From an uncultured Bacilli bacterium (GTDB lineage Bacteria > Bacillota_I > Bacilli_A > RF39 > UBA660), in assembly GCA_910577075.1 (NCBI GenBank), contig CAJTKV010000065.1, forward strand, positions 1 to 6,874: a stretch of 6,874 bases of DNA. Direction: 5' to 3'. Positions within the stretch are counted from its first letter, which is position 1; the number at the start of each line of letters is the position of its first letter. Of the stretch, positions 4,870-6,874 are shown piece by piece. The position numbers were made by a program, and so were the translations under genes. The notes beneath the pieces are model-generated. The model worked only from the letters and a program-made list of their open reading frames with translations. It was not told the origin of the DNA and did not search any database.

Positions 4870-5871
4870 ATGACTAAAAAAGTATATAAATTAAAAAAAT
4901 GGCCAAAGATTGTTTTAGTTGTTCTAATAATACTGGGAGTATTATTACATTTCGGCATGAAAAAATATAGGGAATATCAATATACTCAATCCTATGAATA
5001 CAAATTATTAGAAATTGGTTATAGTAATGATCAAACTAAAATACTTGAAGAACATTTAAAACCCGAAGAACTTGATAAAATTTTAACTTACCAGTATAAC
5101 GAATTTATAAGTGAATTTGTTACGAGAAAATACTTTATATTCAATAATTTAGATAAGTACTTATCCCAAGTTATAACGAAGGAAGAGGATTTCTTTAAAT
5201 ACCACGGAACAGAAGGATACGATTATGATGCCATAGTAGCATCGGTCAATGTGGGAACTGTTGACGAATTTTATACTAATTCTAAGAAAACTAATCGCGA
5301 TGAAGGCTATTCTATGATGGTCAACAAATATCATGAATTAGGCAGTGACTTTGAACCTGATGACTTAGTTGATATTCCGTGGAAATATCGTTTGGGTTTA
5401 GAAAAAGAGACCGTTAAGATACGAAAGGTCGCCTATGATGCTTATATGGAAATGTGGGAAGCAGCAAATAGCGAAGAGGGTATTTATCTTCTTGCCTTAA
5501 GTGGTTATCGCTCTTATAGTGATCAAGCTCGAGTTTACAAACAATATGAAGATTTTAAGGAAACCAAATATGCCGATTCAATTGCTGCGCGTCCCGGTTA
5601 TTCTGAGCATCAAACAGGACTATCTTTGGATATATATTCTAAAGAGTGTCAAACGCAGTCGGGCTTTAAAGATTCGAAAACCTATGCTTGGCTCATTAAA
5701 AATGCACATAAGTATGGCTTTATTTTGCGTTATCCCGAAGGTCAACAAAAATTAACTGGCTATAACTATGAATCATGGCATTATCGCTATGTGGGAGTAG
5801 AACTTGCAACAAAAGTCTATGAAGAAGGCATAACCTACGATGAATACTATGCCTATTACTTAGAGAAGTGA
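4870..5871 (+). CDS. Membrane-anchored M15B (VanY-type) D-alanyl-D-alanine carboxypeptidase
   Basis: This 333-residue protein has a short basic N-terminus and one membrane helix at 12-29, then an outward-facing body. It is a zinc peptidase expected to trim the terminal D-Ala from peptidoglycan stem peptides. The catalytic domain starts at about residue 148 with the family lead-in MVNKYHEL and continues with SGYRSYSDQ (211-219, Arg214), the zinc motif SEHQTGLSLD (245-254, His247 and Asp254), and ESWHYRYVG (301-309, Glu301 as base and His304 as third zinc ligand). All key residues are present, so it should be active. Residues 35-147 form an extra, mainly helical region, including LLEIGYSNDQ (46-55), of unknown role. 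There is no vanHAX neighbourhood, so a housekeeping wall role is more likely than glycopeptide resistance. GTGAGG eight bases upstream fixes the ATG. The TGA stop is followed two codons later by a second in-frame TGA. Confidence 0.92.
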   Translation: MTKKVYKLKKWPKIVLVVLIILGVLLHFGMKKYREYQYTQSYEYKLLEIGYSNDQTKILEEHLKPEELDKILTYQYNEFISEFVTRKYFIFNNLDKYLSQVITKEEDFFKYHGTEGYDYDAIVASVNVGTVDEFYTNSKKTNRDEGYSMMVNKYHELGSDFEPDDLVDIPWKYRLGLEKETVKIRKVAYDAYMEMWEAANSEEGIYLLALSGYRSYSDQARVYKQYEDFKETKYADSIAARPGYSEHQTGLSLDIYSKECQTQSGFKDSKTYAWLIKNAHKYGFILRYPEGQQKLTGYNYESWHYRYVGVELATKVYEEGITYDEYYAYYLEK

Positions 5872-5873
5872 TT

Positions 5874-5902
5874 TTGACAACAATATGCCCTTATGCTATA
5901 AT
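5874..5902 (+). promoter_or_regulatory. Full-consensus extended -10 promoter of the transglutaminase-like gene
   Basis: TTGACA (5874-5879), a 17-base spacer and TGCTATAAT (5894-5902) match the sigma-A consensus at every position, including the extended TGn. It begins three bases after the peptidase stop codon. RNA should start near 5909, giving a leader of about 21 bases. Confidence 0.95.
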
Positions 5903-5915
5903 ATATCCTCGATAC

Positions 5916-5921
5916 AGGGGG
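5916..5921 (+). promoter_or_regulatory. Shine-Dalgarno site that fixes the transglutaminase-like start
   Basis: AGGGGG lies eight bases before ATG 5930. The upstream in-frame ATG at 5885 is inside the promoter, ahead of the predicted RNA start, and cannot be used. Confidence 0.85.
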
Positions 5922-5929
5922 TATTTTTA

Positions 5930-6841
5930 ATGGCTAAAAATAAAATTCATTGGTATGATTATTCTAAAACTATTGGTGGAATTGTCGCAAGTGGCTTTGT
6001 CGTTCTTACATCTTCCTTTTTCATCGGTCATACCATAGAGGAAGCAAATGCAGTTGAAAACTCAAAAGAATATCATGAAACAGCAACATTGATAAATAAT
6101 GAAGTTTTTAAAGAGGCTTATGATGCCTATAATAAATATATTGAGCTTATTGCTCAAGCAATAAAAAACTCCGATATGAACAATTCGTCAATGGAAGTCT
6201 TTGTGGCGTATAAAAATATGGAGGAAAATGGTTGGATATCTTTAGGTGATGAATTCAATTATGGAACTTCTGATTTTGAACCGATAGGTAATATGGGAAT
6301 TTCCGTCGTTTTAGGCGAAGGAGTTTGTCGCAACCAAGCTTTTAATTTATTTAAAGTTTTTGATAGTTTAGGATATGAAAGCGGTGTATTATATGGTCAC
6401 GTCTATAGTGATGTACCAAGCGATGAAAACCCTCATGCCGTAACTTTTGTTAGAGATGGCAAAAAAGTCTTCTTATATGATCCAACAAATAAAACTGTAT
6501 TTTTAAGAGATGTCTGGGGGCATTTTGTATCTATCGATGATGAAAATATTAAATTTAATCCTAGTATGTACATCGATAATCAGTTTAACTATTTGGAAGA
6601 TAATTTACCTGTTCATCTTTATTTCGGAGAAGATTATGGTTCAAAAATTACATATGATACGAGAAGAAATCGTGCTCAACAAAAGGTCGATGAATTAGGA
6701 GATTATTATGCCATTTATGAAGCCGTTTATTTAAAACATTATGAAGAACAAATAGCAGCAGAAAAAGATCAATATGATGCCATTGTTGAACAAATTTTAT
6801 CGACAAAAGGTGAGGAAGCAGTACAAGTAAAAATCTATTAG
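5930..6841 (+). CDS. Secreted or membrane-anchored transglutaminase-like cysteine protein
   Basis: This 303-residue protein has a basic/aromatic N-terminus, a hydrophobic segment at 15-33, and an AxA-like site at 39-41, so it is exported either by a cleaved signal peptide or with an N-terminal anchor. The core matches the transglutaminase-like papain fold: GEGVCRNQAFNLF (129-141) with Cys133 at a helix start, then HAVTFV (169-174) with His169, then FLYDPTN (181-187) with Asp184. Order and spacing of the Cys-His-Asp triad fit this superfamily, whose members include protein cross-linkers, peptidases and inactive forms. The reaction here cannot be told. Residues 245-290 are charged and helical, possibly a coiled coil. 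The gene is driven by its own very strong promoter, ends in a terminator, and lies next to a peptidoglycan peptidase, which suggests envelope work. The identification rests on motifs only. Confidence 0.75.
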   Translation: MAKNKIHWYDYSKTIGGIVASGFVVLTSSFFIGHTIEEANAVENSKEYHETATLINNEVFKEAYDAYNKYIELIAQAIKNSDMNNSSMEVFVAYKNMEENGWISLGDEFNYGTSDFEPIGNMGISVVLGEGVCRNQAFNLFKVFDSLGYESGVLYGHVYSDVPSDENPHAVTFVRDGKKVFLYDPTNKTVFLRDVWGHFVSIDDENIKFNPSMYIDNQFNYLEDNLPVHLYFGEDYGSKITYDTRRNRAQQKVDELGDYYAIYEAVYLKHYEEQIAAEKDQYDAIVEQILSTKGEEAVQVKIY

Positions 6842-6863
6842 GCTTATTCAAGCCTTTTTTCTT
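6840..6863 (+). terminator. Intrinsic terminator after the transglutaminase-like gene
   Basis: AGGCTT (6840-6845) pairs with AAGCCT (6850-6855) around the loop ATTC, and T runs from 6855 to 6860, then CTTT. The stem overlaps the TAG stop codon by two bases. It is short but well formed. Confidence 0.85.
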
Positions 6864-6874
6864 TGTAAAAATAA

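Noticed and set aside
4870..5871. Glycopeptide (vancomycin) resistance gene vanY
   Set aside because: The catalytic family is the same, but there is no vanH, ligase, vanX or two-component sensor nearby, and M15B peptidases are common housekeeping wall enzymes in Bacilli.
5869..5899. Mycoplasma-type code with TGA read as Trp, extending the peptidase
   Set aside because: No CDS in the window has an internal TGA, Trp is always TGG, and the TGA is followed at once by a promoter; the standard bacterial code fits.
5885..5929. Longer start for the transglutaminase-like gene at ATG 5885
   Set aside because: It lies between the -35 and -10 boxes of a full-consensus promoter, upstream of the RNA start, and lacks a Shine-Dalgarno site.
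6648..6851. Antisense open frame of 67 codons at the window end
   Set aside because: Starts in the terminator region and runs opposite the transglutaminase-like gene; its Leu/His-rich product is the complement of the charged helical tail.

Overview
The window reads as chromosomal DNA of a low-GC Firmicute, probably one of the reduced, often uncultured Bacilli (Erysipelotrichia/RF39-like or close to the Mollicutes root). The DNA is very AT-rich, and promoters are near-consensus sigma-A type with perfect TATAAT boxes. Shine-Dalgarno sites are strong (AGGAGG variants), and genes are tightly packed and separated by small hairpin/T-run terminators. UGA is read as stop: no CDS has an internal TGA and tryptophan is TGG, so the Mycoplasma code is not used. 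A D,D-carboxypeptidase-type peptidase implies a peptidoglycan wall. The lineage is inferred from style and gene content only. All genes are on the + strand.

Bases 1-700 hold the last 19 codons of an unidentified gene with its terminator, then a single-pass membrane protein with an Asn-rich cytoplasmic head and a Thr-rich outer stalk. Bases 819-3352 hold a complete bacterial tyrosine-kinase phosphoregulatory set for capsule/exopolysaccharide: CpsB (PHP-type tyrosine phosphatase), CpsD (BY-kinase) and CpsC (Wzz-type membrane activator). The order is B-D-C. CpsC carries an unusual charged cytoplasmic extension of about 130 residues. The set closes with a perfect-palindrome terminator directly after cpsC, with no glycosyltransferase or flippase gene following.

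Bases 3516-4364 encode a soluble protein I do not recognise. Bases 4490-4762 encode a normal HU nucleoid protein as a single-gene unit with its own promoter and terminator. Bases 4870-5871 encode a membrane-anchored M15B (VanY-type) zinc peptidase. Bases 5930-6841 encode a membrane-anchored or secreted transglutaminase-like protein with a Cys-His-Asp triad, driven by a full-consensus extended -10 promoter that starts three bases after the peptidase stop codon.

Apart from HU and the unknown protein, the theme is the cell envelope: control of surface polysaccharide by tyrosine phosphorylation, peptidoglycan stem-peptide trimming, and two unusual surface proteins. Three start codons (cpsD, the unknown gene, the transglutaminase-like gene) are placed downstream of the longest possible start, because Shine-Dalgarno or promoter positions require it. 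No RNA genes, mobile elements, CRISPR arrays or frameshifted genes are visible, and no gene-free stretch exceeds about 165 bases.
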